This document shows positions 45,439-53,569 of a DNA stretch of 64,000 nt, in pieces; within the stretch, counting starts at the first letter, position 1; each line of letters opens with the position of its first letter. The notes beneath the pieces were generated by a model, which did no database searches, was not told the DNA's origin, and worked only from the letters and a program-made list of their open reading frames with translations. The position numbers and the translations under genes are program-made. Location of the stretch: assembly GCA_002502855.1 (NCBI GenBank), contig DAQK01000029.1, forward strand, positions 110,689 to 174,688, read 5' to 3'. This DNA comes from Methanobacterium sp. UBA279 (GTDB lineage Archaea; Methanobacteriota; Methanobacteria; Methanobacteriales; Methanobacteriaceae).

Positions 45439-45865
45439 TTAATACCATTTATTACTATTTCTTCCTTCATTACTGATTTTAAATTCCATTTTCTCATAAA
45501 AGCCCAGCGCCTTCTTATTTCCAGGGCTGGTTATAAGATGAACCCTCTGGCATCCCTCTTTCCTTAAAATATCCAGAAATTCCTCTACAAGGCCCTTGGC
45601 CAGGCCCTTATTTCTCCACGAAGGCATTACACATAAGAGATGTATGTATCCCTCCTGGGGATCGTCTTGGGATATGAATCCCAGTAGAAAGCCTATGATC
45701 TTTTTATTTTCATGTTCAATAACCAGGGATGTGATTTTAAAGAATTTAGTAAAGATATGGTTAGATGGAATTCCTCTCAGTAACCATGGGAGGACAGTAT
45801 GCCGCTATTTCTGCAATGGCCAGGAAGTCCTCTCCTACAGCATTTCTGATACGATATTTACTCAT
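45439..45865 (-). pseudogene. GNAT acetyltransferase with a one-base frameshift
   Basis: The N-terminal part from ATG 45865 reads MSKYRIRNAVGEDFLAIAEI and CPPMVTERNSI, then hits TAA. Removing one base near 45758-45762 joins it to HIFTKFFKITSLVIEHENKK, IIGFLLGFI, and the acetyl-CoA-binding motif A in MPSWRNKGLAKGLVEEFLDI, ending GFYEKMEFKISNEG. The whole would be a normal GNAT protein of about 140 residues (RimI-like). Either a real +1 mutation or a sequencing error. Confidence 0.78.
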
Positions 45866-45919
45866 GTTTATACCAGGTTTCAGGTTCAATTTATCTAGAA
45901 TTTTTACAAGTACGTTACA

Positions 45920-45950
45920 TTTAAAACCGATGCATTACATTTAAATATAA
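45920..45950 (+). promoter_or_regulatory. Tandemly duplicated TATA region of tRNA-Ala
   Basis: A unit of about 20 nt, (A/G)TTACATTTAAA, occurs twice (about 45915 and 45935). The second has the full TTTAAATATAA at 45940-45950, 21-31 nt before the tRNA, a normal archaeal TATA position. Confidence 0.6.
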
Positions 45951-45969
45951 TTGCATATAATCTTGTATA

Positions 45970-46045
<76 letters not shown>

Positions 46046-46099
46046 CCTTATTTTTTCAAGTTAAATGGATAAAAGTTAGACAATTTTTTAAATCAAATA

Positions 46100-46180
46100 G
46101 GATTAACTTTATATCAGGTGGGATTAACTTTACATGGATAAGTAGGATTAACTTACATAGTAATAGGATTAACCTTCCAC
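46100..46180. repeat. 21-24-nt tandem repeat, four copies, at the DUF354 stop
   Basis: GGATTAACT(T) begins at 46100, 46121, 46145 and 46166, spacing 21, 24 and 21. The stop codon of the DUF354 gene (46169-46171) lies in the fourth copy. It also lies 55 nt after tRNA-Ala. Confidence 0.85.
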
Positions 46181-47194
46181 CACACCATATATGTTATCTA
46201 TCATGATCTGGAGGAGATCATCGGTTTTAAGCTGTTTTTTCTCCTTTCGGTCCATCATGAGTTCCAGTGCCAGGTCAACTATTTCATCTATATCTTGTGA
46301 TCTCTTCATAAGATCTTTTTCAATGTAGAATCCATCCACGGCGAGTAATTTCCCGGGGTAACAGGATATGACTGGGGTTCCTAAAAGGGCTGCCTCCCGG
46401 TTCATGGTACCTCCCGCACCAATCACCAGATCACACCTTTTCATCAGACTGAATGTGTCCACTGGTGGTTTGATTATGGTTACATTCTCGTTGCCAGCGA
46501 ATATTTCCTGCTGTTGTTTAAATCGGGGGATGACCAGGATATTTGCATATTCACCAATATTTTCCACGATTGGAGACAGAACAGATTCATGGCAGTCAGC
46601 GTCAAGGTAAGATGCCAGGGCAGGTTCCGGCCTCATCAGTATGGTCTTATCCTTATCTAAATCCAAATTCAAATCTTCGAAGATGTTTGGGTTATACTGG
46701 AAATCCACGAAGTGTATAACCTCCGATGTTCCATTGTAACGTACCAGTGCATTGGGATCTGCACCGATTTTCAGCACGTCCCATACGCTCATGGCTTTTG
46801 GTACTACAATCTTATTACAGAGGGGTAGTGTGAGCCTGTTTGCTGCTATGGCATGTTCATTATCCAGCACATACACACTGGGTATTTTAAGTCCGAAAGA
46901 CACCCTGGGAAGTTCAATTGAATGTTTAGACACCGCTACATCTGGTTTTTCTTTTTCGATAATCTTCGATAGGTTGTAAACCCTTTCTGTGCTCCGCAGA
47001 AGCTTCTGTTCCAGGGTGGCACCATGCCTGCCCACTGAAGTGTAGGGGATTTCAAATAAGTCCAGAAGCTGATGGACATCACCAAACTTACGGGCGGTGA
47101 TGAACACCTCTTCACCCTCATCTTCCAGATATTTGATTATGTTCTTAAAAAACCAAACATGCGGCGCGTTTACTATGTCTATCCATACTTTCAA
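46169..47194 (-). CDS. DUF354 protein (predicted GT-B fold)
   Basis: 341 residues, starting MKVWIDIVNAPHVWFFKNII, typical of the DUF354 family (COG1817), which has a glycosyltransferase-B-like fold. The second domain shows RPEPALASYLD, VIGAGGTMNREAALLGTPVI (about 257-276, donor-loop-like) and SCYPGKLL. These proteins are thought to be glycosyltransferases but no activity is assigned. It is monocistronic on the minus strand; the 3' end is in a tandem repeat. Confidence 0.8.
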   Translation of the reverse strand: MKVWIDIVNAPHVWFFKNIIKYLEDEGEEVFITARKFGDVHQLLDLFEIPYTSVGRHGATLEQKLLRSTERVYNLSKIIEKEKPDVAVSKHSIELPRVSFGLKIPSVYVLDNEHAIAANRLTLPLCNKIVVPKAMSVWDVLKIGADPNALVRYNGTSEVIHFVDFQYNPNIFEDLNLDLDKDKTILMRPEPALASYLDADCHESVLSPIVENIGEYANILVIPRFKQQQEIFAGNENVTIIKPPVDTFSLMKRCDLVIGAGGTMNREAALLGTPVISCYPGKLLAVDGFYIEKDLMKRSQDIDEIVDLALELMMDRKEKKQLKTDDLLQIMIDNIYGVVEG

Positions 47195-47231
47195 TGAATC
47201 ACCAATAGTGTTGTATTAAGTAAATTAATTT

Positions 47232-47363
47232 GATCCAGGCGATGTTTTCAATCAGATGTAGTTGATGTTTTAACATATCTAGCGATGTTTAATTAGATCT
47301 AGTCGATCTTTAATCAAACCCAGTAGATAATTTTAATCTAAACTAGTTGATGCTATCTCTGAA
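47232..47363. repeat. 20-23-nt degenerate tandem repeat, about six copies, at the hypB stop
   Basis: Units begin near 47232, 47255, 47278, 47298, 47319 and 47342 with pattern (GAT/TCT)(C/G)(C/T)AG(G/T)(C/T)GAT(G/C)TTTTAAT. The hypB stop (47343-47345) lies in the sixth, which extends into coding sequence. Confidence 0.72.
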
Positions 47364-48002
47364 ATCTTTTATTGCCTTAATGATCTCAGTCAATCCTTCT
47401 TCTGTTTTAAGGCTGCTTTTTATTATTTTAACATCAGGGTTTAGGTATTTAGCATCTTTTACCATCTTTTCGGCGTCTGCACCCACTACATCTGCGATGT
47501 CTATCTTGTTTATGACTATCAGGTCGGCGTCCTTGAAGATCAGGGGGTGTTTTTCCACGGTGTCGTCTCCCTCACTGACACTGATCACCACCATGCGCAT
47601 GTGGCTTCCTAAGTCGAAGTCAACGGGACAGATGAGGTTTCCCACGTTTTCAATATAGAGTGTGTCTATTTCGTCCAAAGGCATGTCTTCTATGGCGTGT
47701 TCCACCAGATGGGCGTCCAGGTGGCATTCTTTACCAGTGTTTAAGCCTACCACTGGTATGTCATATTGCTGGAACCGGCCGGCGTCGAATTTGCTGATGA
47801 CATCACCGGCTATGACACCTATCTTTTCATCAGATTTTTTTATTAAAAGTTCGATGAGTGATGTTTTACCTGAACCTATGGCTCCTAAAACATCCACTGA
47901 AAATACGTTGGCTTTATCTAGGATTCTCTGATTTCTCTGGGCGAGCTTTTTATTGGCCACCATTATATCGTGCTGTATCTCTACATCTGCGATTTTATGC
48001 AT
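47343..48002 (-). CDS. hypB: Hydrogenase/urease nickel-insertion GTPase HypB
   Basis: GTPase that supplies nickel for [NiFe] hydrogenase maturation. 219 residues: P-loop GAIGSGKTS (about 40-48), nucleotide-binding residues including ECHLDAHL (Cys and His for metal at the dimer interface), NKxD as INKID and a C-terminal segment. No histidine-rich or CXXCGC nickel-storage extension is present. It lies downstream of hypA on the same strand. The Eha hydrogenase in this window needs this pathway. Confidence 0.94.
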   Translation of the reverse strand: MHKIADVEIQHDIMVANKKLAQRNQRILDKANVFSVDVLGAIGSGKTSLIELLIKKSDEKIGVIAGDVISKFDAGRFQQYDIPVVGLNTGKECHLDAHLVEHAIEDMPLDEIDTLYIENVGNLICPVDFDLGSHMRMVVISVSEGDDTVEKHPLIFKDADLIVINKIDIADVVGADAEKMVKDAKYLNPDVKIIKSSLKTEEGLTEIIKAIKDFRDSIN

Positions 48003-48048
48003 ATCTATTCACTTCCAAAGTTTGGTAATATTTTTTAAAATCAATTTT

Positions 48049-48121
48049 ATTAGAATTTTACAATATTGGAACTATCAGAATTTATAATATTTGGATTATT
48101 AGAATTTTGGAATTTATATTT
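48049..48121. repeat. 24-25-nt tandem repeat, three copies, after the hypA stop
   Basis: Units at 48049-48073, 48074-48097 and 48098-48121 share AT(T/C)AGAATTT(T)...ATATT(G)GGA. The third ends 2 nt before the hypA stop codon (48123-48125, minus strand). Confidence 0.82.
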
Positions 48122-48122
48122 T

Positions 48123-48494
48123 TCATTCAGGCTTTTCAATACGGATGTTTTTTACGTTACATTCCTGTCCAGTAACTATCTCCAGGTTTCTTTCATCACA
48201 CTCCGGACATTTGACTATCACCAAATAGTGATCAGAATCATTAAGATTGGTCGATCCAGCATAACCACAGGAGAGACATTTAATTTCCACTGGTATCTCT
48301 TCTATTATTATTTCAGCCCCTTCCAGTAACGTGTTTTCTTTTAAAACATCTAAAAGGAATCTTAATTGCTCAGGATTGAGCATGGTGAGTTTGCCTACCT
48401 CGATGGTTACTTCCAGTATTTCTTCTGCTTGATTTTTCTCTGCAACATCCAGTACGGTCTTCACTATGGCATCAGCCATGGATAATTCGTGCAT
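48123..48494 (-). CDS. hypA: Hydrogenase nickel-incorporation protein HypA
   Basis: 123 residues. The N-terminus MHELSMADAI contains His2, the nickel ligand. The zinc site is formed by CLSCGY and CPECDERN. It delivers nickel with HypB to the hydrogenase large subunit. Gene order hypA then hypB on the minus strand. The 120-nt gap between them is filled by the tandem repeat, so cotranscription is not certain. Confidence 0.94.
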   Translation of the reverse strand: MHELSMADAIVKTVLDVAEKNQAEEILEVTIEVGKLTMLNPEQLRFLLDVLKENTLLEGAEIIIEEIPVEIKCLSCGYAGSTNLNDSDHYLVIVKCPECDERNLEIVTGQECNVKNIRIEKPE

Positions 48495-48641
48495 CAGGCC
48501 ACCTTCTTATCTTCTATGATGTATTAAATAGTGATAAGCTTGAATAAAAACATTATCCCCTAACTCGTAAAAACTAGGAAAAATTCAAAATTTCATTATC
48601 CAATTTCATTATTCAAAAAAAGAAAGAAAAGGTGGATGGTT

Positions 48642-49121
48642 TTAGTCTTCCTTCTGTAGTACGTTCATTATTCCCACGATGAGCAGCCAGAGACCGATTA
48701 ATACGCCGAGATAGAATGGATCTGATACGAAATATTCCAGTATCAGGTATATGAGACCGATTATAAGGGTTACTACTCCGTTCCATCTGGCGCCTGCTGC
48801 AGCGAATATGGCGATCAGACCGACTATTACTAGGAAAATACCAGCGAGATATATCAAGAATCCGGCTATAAAGGCGAATAATGCAGGAGAGACTATAAAT
48901 CCAATACCCAATATTATGGCTATTATTCCCAGGATAATCTCTATTACGCCTAGAGCAGTGCTTTCTTTGGTGTCACCGTATCCGAATATTAAAAGTCCAA
49001 TTCCCAAAAGGGCAAGAGCAAAGCCTGTGAGCCAACTCACGGCAATTAATCCTGCTAGTGGGAGGGCCAAAACAATTAAAACCAAAATTATCAACAATAT
49101 ACCGGTTGAAGTTTTTGCCAT
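48642..49121 (-). CDS. HdeD/DUF308-type membrane protein
   Basis: 159 residues with six hydrophobic segments in the DUF308 pattern. GTGILLIILVLIVLAL at the N-terminus, then GIGLLIFGYGDT and IIVGLIAIFAAA. Such proteins of the HdeD-like group occur widely; the function is unclear in archaea. SD AGGAAGTG precedes the ATG. A 13-nt duplicate of AATTTCATTATTC (48589-48614) lies 28 nt beyond its stop. Confidence 0.75.
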   Translation of the reverse strand: MAKTSTGILLIILVLIVLALPLAGLIAVSWLTGFALALLGIGLLIFGYGDTKESTALGVIEIILGIIAIILGIGFIVSPALFAFIAGFLIYLAGIFLVIVGLIAIFAAAGARWNGVVTLIIGLIYLILEYFVSDPFYLGVLIGLWLLIVGIMNVLQKED

Positions 49122-49259
49122 ACCTTACACTTCCTCTTAAGAAAAAGAAAATATTTTTTATAGATGTTTAAGCAGAGTTTAATAATGAGAATTTAATCTG
49201 GAACGTATTTCTACTGTAGAAATTTTTGATTCTTAATGGGCAGAGTAGGGAATGAAAAA

Positions 49260-49409
49260 ATGTCAGTAAATATAAAGGAAGCAAATTTAGAAGCAATGAC
49301 CCATAGTATAGCCTTCATGGAGAAAGATGAAAACTGTGATAAAGAACTTCTAAAAAAATTGAAGGAAGAACGTAACAAGCTTTTAAAGGAATTGAATGTA
49401 TCCATATAA
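49260..49409 (+). CDS. Small hypothetical protein (49 residues)
   Basis: An open frame from ATG 49260 (AGGGA 8 nt before) to TAA 49407. MSVNIKEANLEAMTHSIAFM then a charged helix with Lys and Glu repeats (DKELLKKLKEERNKLLKEL). It lies in the 350-bp gap between the DUF308 gene and prs, same strand as prs, 63 nt upstream of it. It looks real on codon pattern and SD, but homologues could not be checked. Confidence 0.5.
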   Translation: MSVNIKEANLEAMTHSIAFMEKDENCDKELLKKLKEERNKLLKELNVSI

Positions 49410-49475
49410 AAGTTTATTAAAGGATTTTCCATTAAATATCCATACTCATAAAAAAAATGTTGGTGATGTATATTG

Positions 49476-50336
49476 ATGATAATAGGAGGATCTGCATCTC
49501 AGAAACTGGCGGCATTAATTTCAAAAGAACTAGACGAAACATTATGTCCCCTGGAGACCAGGAAATTTCCTGACGGTGAACGATACATTAGAATAGGAGG
49601 TAACCTGGAATCAGATGCAGTAGTCATCCAGTCAACTGGATATCCTCAGGACCAGAACCTACTGGAACTATTTTTAATCCTCAAAACCCTTAAAAGTTTA
49701 GATGTAGAAAACATAAAGGTGGTAATACCCTACTTCGGTTACGCCAGACAGGAAAAACGCTTCAAAAGTGGGGAGGCCATTTCTGCCCAAGTGGTATCTG
49801 AACTCCTGGAAGCGTGCGGGGCTTCTGAGATTTTCTCCATCAACCTCCACGAAGACAGACTACGTAACCTGTTCAACATCCCCGCCCACAACCTATCTGC
49901 CATGCCACTCATCGCCGAATATATAGAGGAACATTTAGATGATCCAGTGATAATTGCTCCAGATAAGGGTGCCCTGGGATTTGCCAGTGAAATAGCCGGT
50001 ATACTGGGATGTGACTCGGACCATCTGGAAAAAACCCGCATATCACCAGATAAGGTGGAAACTCGAACCAAGGACCTGGATGTCCAGGGTAGGGAAGCGG
50101 TGATAATAGACGATATAATAAGCACCGGGGGAACCATAATAAACGCCTCCCATATCCTACGTCAACACGGCGCAAGTAAAATAGTGGTGTCCTGCGTCCA
50201 CCCCGTCCTGGTGGAAGACGCACTACTTAGAATATTCGCTTCAGGTGTAGATGATGTCATCGCCACCGACACTCTCCAGTCAGATGCAAGTACCATCTCT
50301 GTTGTCCCCTTGATTGCTGATTTTATTGGGAAATAA
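49476..50336 (+). CDS. prs: Ribose-phosphate pyrophosphokinase Prs
   Basis: Makes PRPP from ribose 5-phosphate and ATP, feeding purine, pyrimidine, histidine and methanopterin synthesis. 286 residues from ATG 49476, the short archaeal (class III-like) form. Motifs: IIGGSASQKLA, ETRKFPDGERYIRI, PYFGYARQEKRF (ATP), and the PRPP loop REAVIIDDIISTGGTI (about 210-225). SD GGTGAT precedes the ATG. purF at 36825 consumes its product. Confidence 0.94.
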   Translation: MIIGGSASQKLAALISKELDETLCPLETRKFPDGERYIRIGGNLESDAVVIQSTGYPQDQNLLELFLILKTLKSLDVENIKVVIPYFGYARQEKRFKSGEAISAQVVSELLEACGASEIFSINLHEDRLRNLFNIPAHNLSAMPLIAEYIEEHLDDPVIIAPDKGALGFASEIAGILGCDSDHLEKTRISPDKVETRTKDLDVQGREAVIIDDIISTGGTIINASHILRQHGASKIVVSCVHPVLVEDALLRIFASGVDDVIATDTLQSDASTISVVPLIADFIGK

Positions 50337-50504
50337 ACATTATTTTCCAGTAATAGTTGATCTACTCTGATTATTTGTAACTTATTACGATTTTAATAGT
50401 TAATTTTTAAAAAACCAAGGGCAAAGGATAAGTATTGTGAATAAATAATAAAATCAAAAACTAAAGGTTTTTATTTGGTAACAATTTTAAAAGGGGGTGA
50501 AAAC

Positions 50505-50883
50505 ATGGTCGATTAGAAAGCAGTCATCATCGGTTTTATTTTAACAATCGTTTTAGGTTTACTCCTGGGAATATTCGTCGGAAATATTGCAAGCTCTATA
50601 GGATTCCTTATTGCCACTATCGTTACAGGTTATCTGGCCGGTGGCGGCCCATCTAATGGTGCACTTCATGGAGCTTTAACAGCAATTCTGGGTGGAATCA
50701 TCGTAGCCATTATAGCCGCTCTAATTGGAAGTACCTTAATTACTATCACTGCTGGAGCTGGCACTTGGAATTGCCACTGGTGTCATTGCCATCATAATCG
50801 TTATTGTCGCATACACAATAGTAGGTGCTATCGGCGGATTATTAAACAGGACACCATCAGAACCAGCTGCTGAACTAGAATAA
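50505..50883 (+). pseudogene. Decayed DUF5518 paralogue
   Basis: ATG 50505 follows AAGGGGGTG, but the fourth codon is TAG, where the intact paralogue at 51065 has TGG (DWKW). The frame then reads KAVIIGFILTIVLGLLLGI and GGGPSNGALHGALTAILGGI before a +1 shift near 50755-50765, after which GIATGVIAIIIVIVAYTIVG and GGLLNRTPSEPAAELE end at TAA 50881. Tandem duplicate of the next gene. Confidence 0.85.
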
Positions 50884-51064
50884 AATTTTTCAATTTCCTT
50901 ATTTATTTCTTTTGTAGTAGTTGATATGGACCAAATTCTAATTATTATAACGAATTTTATAAAATTCAACAAAGATAAATGCCATTATATACAAATATAT
51001 TCTCAAGATAAAGGAACTATCAAGTTTCTTAATCTTATAACAATCTAAAAAGGAGGTGAAAAAC

Positions 51065-51424
51065 ATGGTCGACTGGAAATGGGCAGGCATTGGCGCAGTA
51101 TTAATTATAATTTTAGCTATAGTATTCGGACTAGCAGGCTTTGATTGGCTCGGTGTTTTAATTGCAGGTATAATCGTAGGATATCTGGTCGGTGGTCCAT
51201 CAAATGGTGCAGTACATGGAGCAGTAGCCGGAGTAATTGGAGGAATAATCATAGGCATACTTGCAGCTTTAGGTGTAGGCATAATAGCCGGAGTCGCAGC
51301 AGGTGTACTAGGCGGAGCACTGGTAGCTATAGTTTTCATAATTGCATATGCAATACTAGGCGCTATCGGCGGTGCTATCGGCGGATTATTAAACCGGGGC
51401 CCCGCAGAAACACCTGCAGAATAA
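51065..51424 (+). CDS. DUF5518-type small membrane protein
   Basis: About 119 residues from ATG 51065; the GTG at 51056 is inside the strong SD (AGGAGGTG). DWKWAGIGAV start, four hydrophobic Gly/Ala/Ile-rich segments, the family motif GGPSNGAVHGAVAG (about 45-58) and a C-terminal AIGGAIGGLLN tail. Paralogues at 35001 and 50505 (broken). A large reverse-strand open frame covering it is an artefact of its composition. Function unknown. Confidence 0.8.
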   Translation: MVDWKWAGIGAVLIIILAIVFGLAGFDWLGVLIAGIIVGYLVGGPSNGAVHGAVAGVIGGIIIGILAALGVGIIAGVAAGVLGGALVAIVFIIAYAILGAIGGAIGGLLNRGPAETPAE

Positions 51425-51430
51425 AACAAG

Positions 51431-51470
51431 ATTTTATAATTTTTTTTATTAATTGCTTTCCTTTTTTTTA
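51431..51470 (+). terminator. T-rich tract after the DUF5518 gene
   Basis: Two long T runs (about 51440-51448 and 51461-51469) with no gene between; likely transcription termination before the DUF2769 gene. Confidence 0.55.
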
Positions 51471-51500
51471 AAAAATTAATATAACCTGGAGGAATTATAG

Positions 51501-51818
51501 ATGGATGAAGAGATTAAAATCCCATACATAAAAGAAAACATCATCAGATGTCTGTGTCCAACCTGTCCTGTGCAGGAAAACAGTACGTGTGCCAAGGAAA
51601 AGATGATGAATTTCCAGGAACTCTTGCAAAGTGAGGATGACCCTAAACCAGTGGATTACCCTGGTATGTACTGCGCTAATGGAAAAGCAGAATGTGAAGA
51701 TATTGAAACAGAAAAAAACTGCTTATGTAATGAATGCATGGTTTATAAAGAATTTAGCCTGGAGAATGCTAAACCCGACTTTCTCTACTGCAGCGATGGG
51801 AAAGCAATGAAAAAATAA
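51501..51818 (+). CDS. Cysteine-rich DUF2769 protein
   Basis: 105 residues with ten cysteines: CLCPTCPVQENSTC (about 13-26), YCANGKAEC, then NCLCNECMVYKEF and LYCSDGKAM. It is related to the 82-residue protein at 18585 but longer by about 23 residues, with an acidic linker (DDPKPVDYPG). Probably a metal- or FeS-binding protein of unknown role. SD GGAGG stands 9 nt upstream. It converges with the DEAD-box helicase gene. Confidence 0.8.
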   Translation: MDEEIKIPYIKENIIRCLCPTCPVQENSTCAKEKMMNFQELLQSEDDPKPVDYPGMYCANGKAECEDIETEKNCLCNECMVYKEFSLENAKPDFLYCSDGKAMKK

Positions 51819-51857
51819 TAGAAAGAACTTATTTTCTATTTTATTCTTTTATTAGCT

Positions 51858-53441
51858 CTACTTCATCCTCTTATTAGCCGGTTCTATGTTCACCGATCTT
51901 CCCTTAATTTTAACACCCCTCATAATGGAGAACACATCCTTAGCGCTGCTATCCGGTATTTCCATGAAGGAAAACTTATCGTAGACATCGACTTTACCTA
52001 TTACGCTACTGGAGAGGCCTGTTTTATCCCCTACAGCCCTCACTATATCCTTTGCCTTGACTCTGTCCTTGCGCCCAATATTCAGGAAGAATCGTACCAT
52101 ACCCATACTCGCACCAGTATCTCCAAAGCCGTTATCTGATTCACCATCGGTATTTTCCTCGGTCATGGCCATCTTCAACAGGGCTGCCGCGGTTTCCAGG
52201 GAAGTGTAATCTTCTTCTATCAACCTTTCCACTATGAGTATCTGTTTATCCAGATCCTCGGTGTTTATGACATTCTTTACCTTCTTGATGAACTGGTCGG
52301 TCTTCATCTCCTGCACATGACGTAAGGTTGGTATCTCCTGCTGTTCTATACTGGTTTTAGTATACCTCTGTATATCCCTCAACCGGTAGATCTCCTTACC
52401 AGATACGAAGGTGAATGCTTTACCATTTTTACCCGCCCTACCTGTCCGGCCGATACGGTGGACGTAGTATTCATCGTCGTTTGGTACGTCGTAGTTGAAG
52501 ACTATTTCTATATCATCCACGTCGATCCCCCGGGCAGCCACATCGGTAGCCACCAGGACGTCGATGGTTCCCTTGCGGAACTTGTTCATCACCCGGTCCC
52601 TCTGTCTCTGGGTGAGATCACCGTGCAGGCCATCGGCCAGGTATCCCCTTACCTGTAAGTGGTTTACCAATCGGTCAACACGTCTCTTGGTGTTGCAGAA
52701 TACCAGGGAGAGGTTGGGGTTGTGTATGTCCAGTAATCGGGATAGTAAGTCCAGTTTCATTTTCTCCTTGACTTCGAAGTAGATCTGCTGGGTTTCCGGG
52801 ACGGTGAGTTCCTGGGGAACCACCTTTAAAAATTCCGGATCGTCCTGATATTTCTTGGTTAACCTGAGTATTTCCCGGGACATGGTCGCTGAAAAGAGTA
52901 ACATCTGCCTTTCATCAGGCATATCCCTTAAAACAAATTCAATATCATCTCTAAAACCCATATCTAACATTTCATCGGCTTCATCCAGTACTATGATTCT
53001 TACACTGCTCATGTCCAGGGTTCCCCGTCTCATATGATCCATGACCCGGCCGGGTGTGCCTATCACTATCCGCACGCCCTTATCCAGTGCTTTGATCTGT
53101 CTTTCTATAGGCTGGCCACCGTAGACAGGTAGTACGCGGATGTTCTTCAGGTACTTGGAGAGTTTTTTAAGTTCCTCTGCCACCTGGATGGCCAGTTCTC
53201 TGGTGGGGCATAGTATTATGGCCTGTAGTTCCTTTTGGTGTGGATCGATCTTCTCTAATATGGGAATTCCAAAGGCAGCGGTTTTACCTGTTCCGGTCTG
53301 TGCCTGGCCTATCACATCTCTGCCTTCCATGATGTGGGGTATGGCCAGGGACTGGATGGGTGTGGCCTCTTCAAAACCCATATCGAGTACTGCCTTCTCC
53401 ATTGGCTTAGATATTATGTCTTTAAAATTTAGTTTTTCCAT
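51858..53441 (-). CDS. DEAD-box RNA helicase with RNA-binding C-terminal domain
   Basis: 527 residues. RecA-like core with Q motif (FEEATPIQSLAIPH), Walker A AQTGTGKT (about 47-54), DEAD (153-156), SAT and HRIGRTGRAGKNG. The C-terminal region from about 450 (GMVRFFLNIGRKDRVK...VKIKGRSVNIEPANK) matches the DbpA-type RRM domain of bacterial-type helicases such as CshA/DeaD. RNA unfolding in ribosome assembly or cold adaptation is likely. Such C-terminal domains are common in Methanobacteriales helicases. Confidence 0.93.
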   Translation of the reverse strand: MEKLNFKDIISKPMEKAVLDMGFEEATPIQSLAIPHIMEGRDVIGQAQTGTGKTAAFGIPILEKIDPHQKELQAIILCPTRELAIQVAEELKKLSKYLKNIRVLPVYGGQPIERQIKALDKGVRIVIGTPGRVMDHMRRGTLDMSSVRIIVLDEADEMLDMGFRDDIEFVLRDMPDERQMLLFSATMSREILRLTKKYQDDPEFLKVVPQELTVPETQQIYFEVKEKMKLDLLSRLLDIHNPNLSLVFCNTKRRVDRLVNHLQVRGYLADGLHGDLTQRQRDRVMNKFRKGTIDVLVATDVAARGIDVDDIEIVFNYDVPNDDEYYVHRIGRTGRAGKNGKAFTFVSGKEIYRLRDIQRYTKTSIEQQEIPTLRHVQEMKTDQFIKKVKNVINTEDLDKQILIVERLIEEDYTSLETAAALLKMAMTEENTDGESDNGFGDTGASMGMVRFFLNIGRKDRVKAKDIVRAVGDKTGLSSSVIGKVDVYDKFSFMEIPDSSAKDVFSIMRGVKIKGRSVNIEPANKRMK

Positions 53442-53529
53442 GTTGTTATTTTCCTTTTAATTGTATAAAAAATTAGATTAAAATCAGGTTCAATTTCAAA
53501 AAAAGTGAACAATGGAGATATAAAAAAAA

Positions 53530-53569
53530 GTTTATCTCCTAAAATTCGGGTTATCTCTTAAAATTCCAC
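53530..53569. repeat. 20-nt tandem repeat touching the lonB stop
   Basis: Two units (53530-53549, 53550-53569) with G(T)TTATCTC(C/T)TAAAATTC. The stop codon (53569-53571) begins at the last base of the second unit. Confidence 0.82.

Noticed and set aside
50938..51429. Reverse-strand 163-residue open frame rich in Pro and Ala
   Set aside because: It is the antisense of the Gly/Ile-rich DUF5518 gene, which has a strong SD and paralogues.
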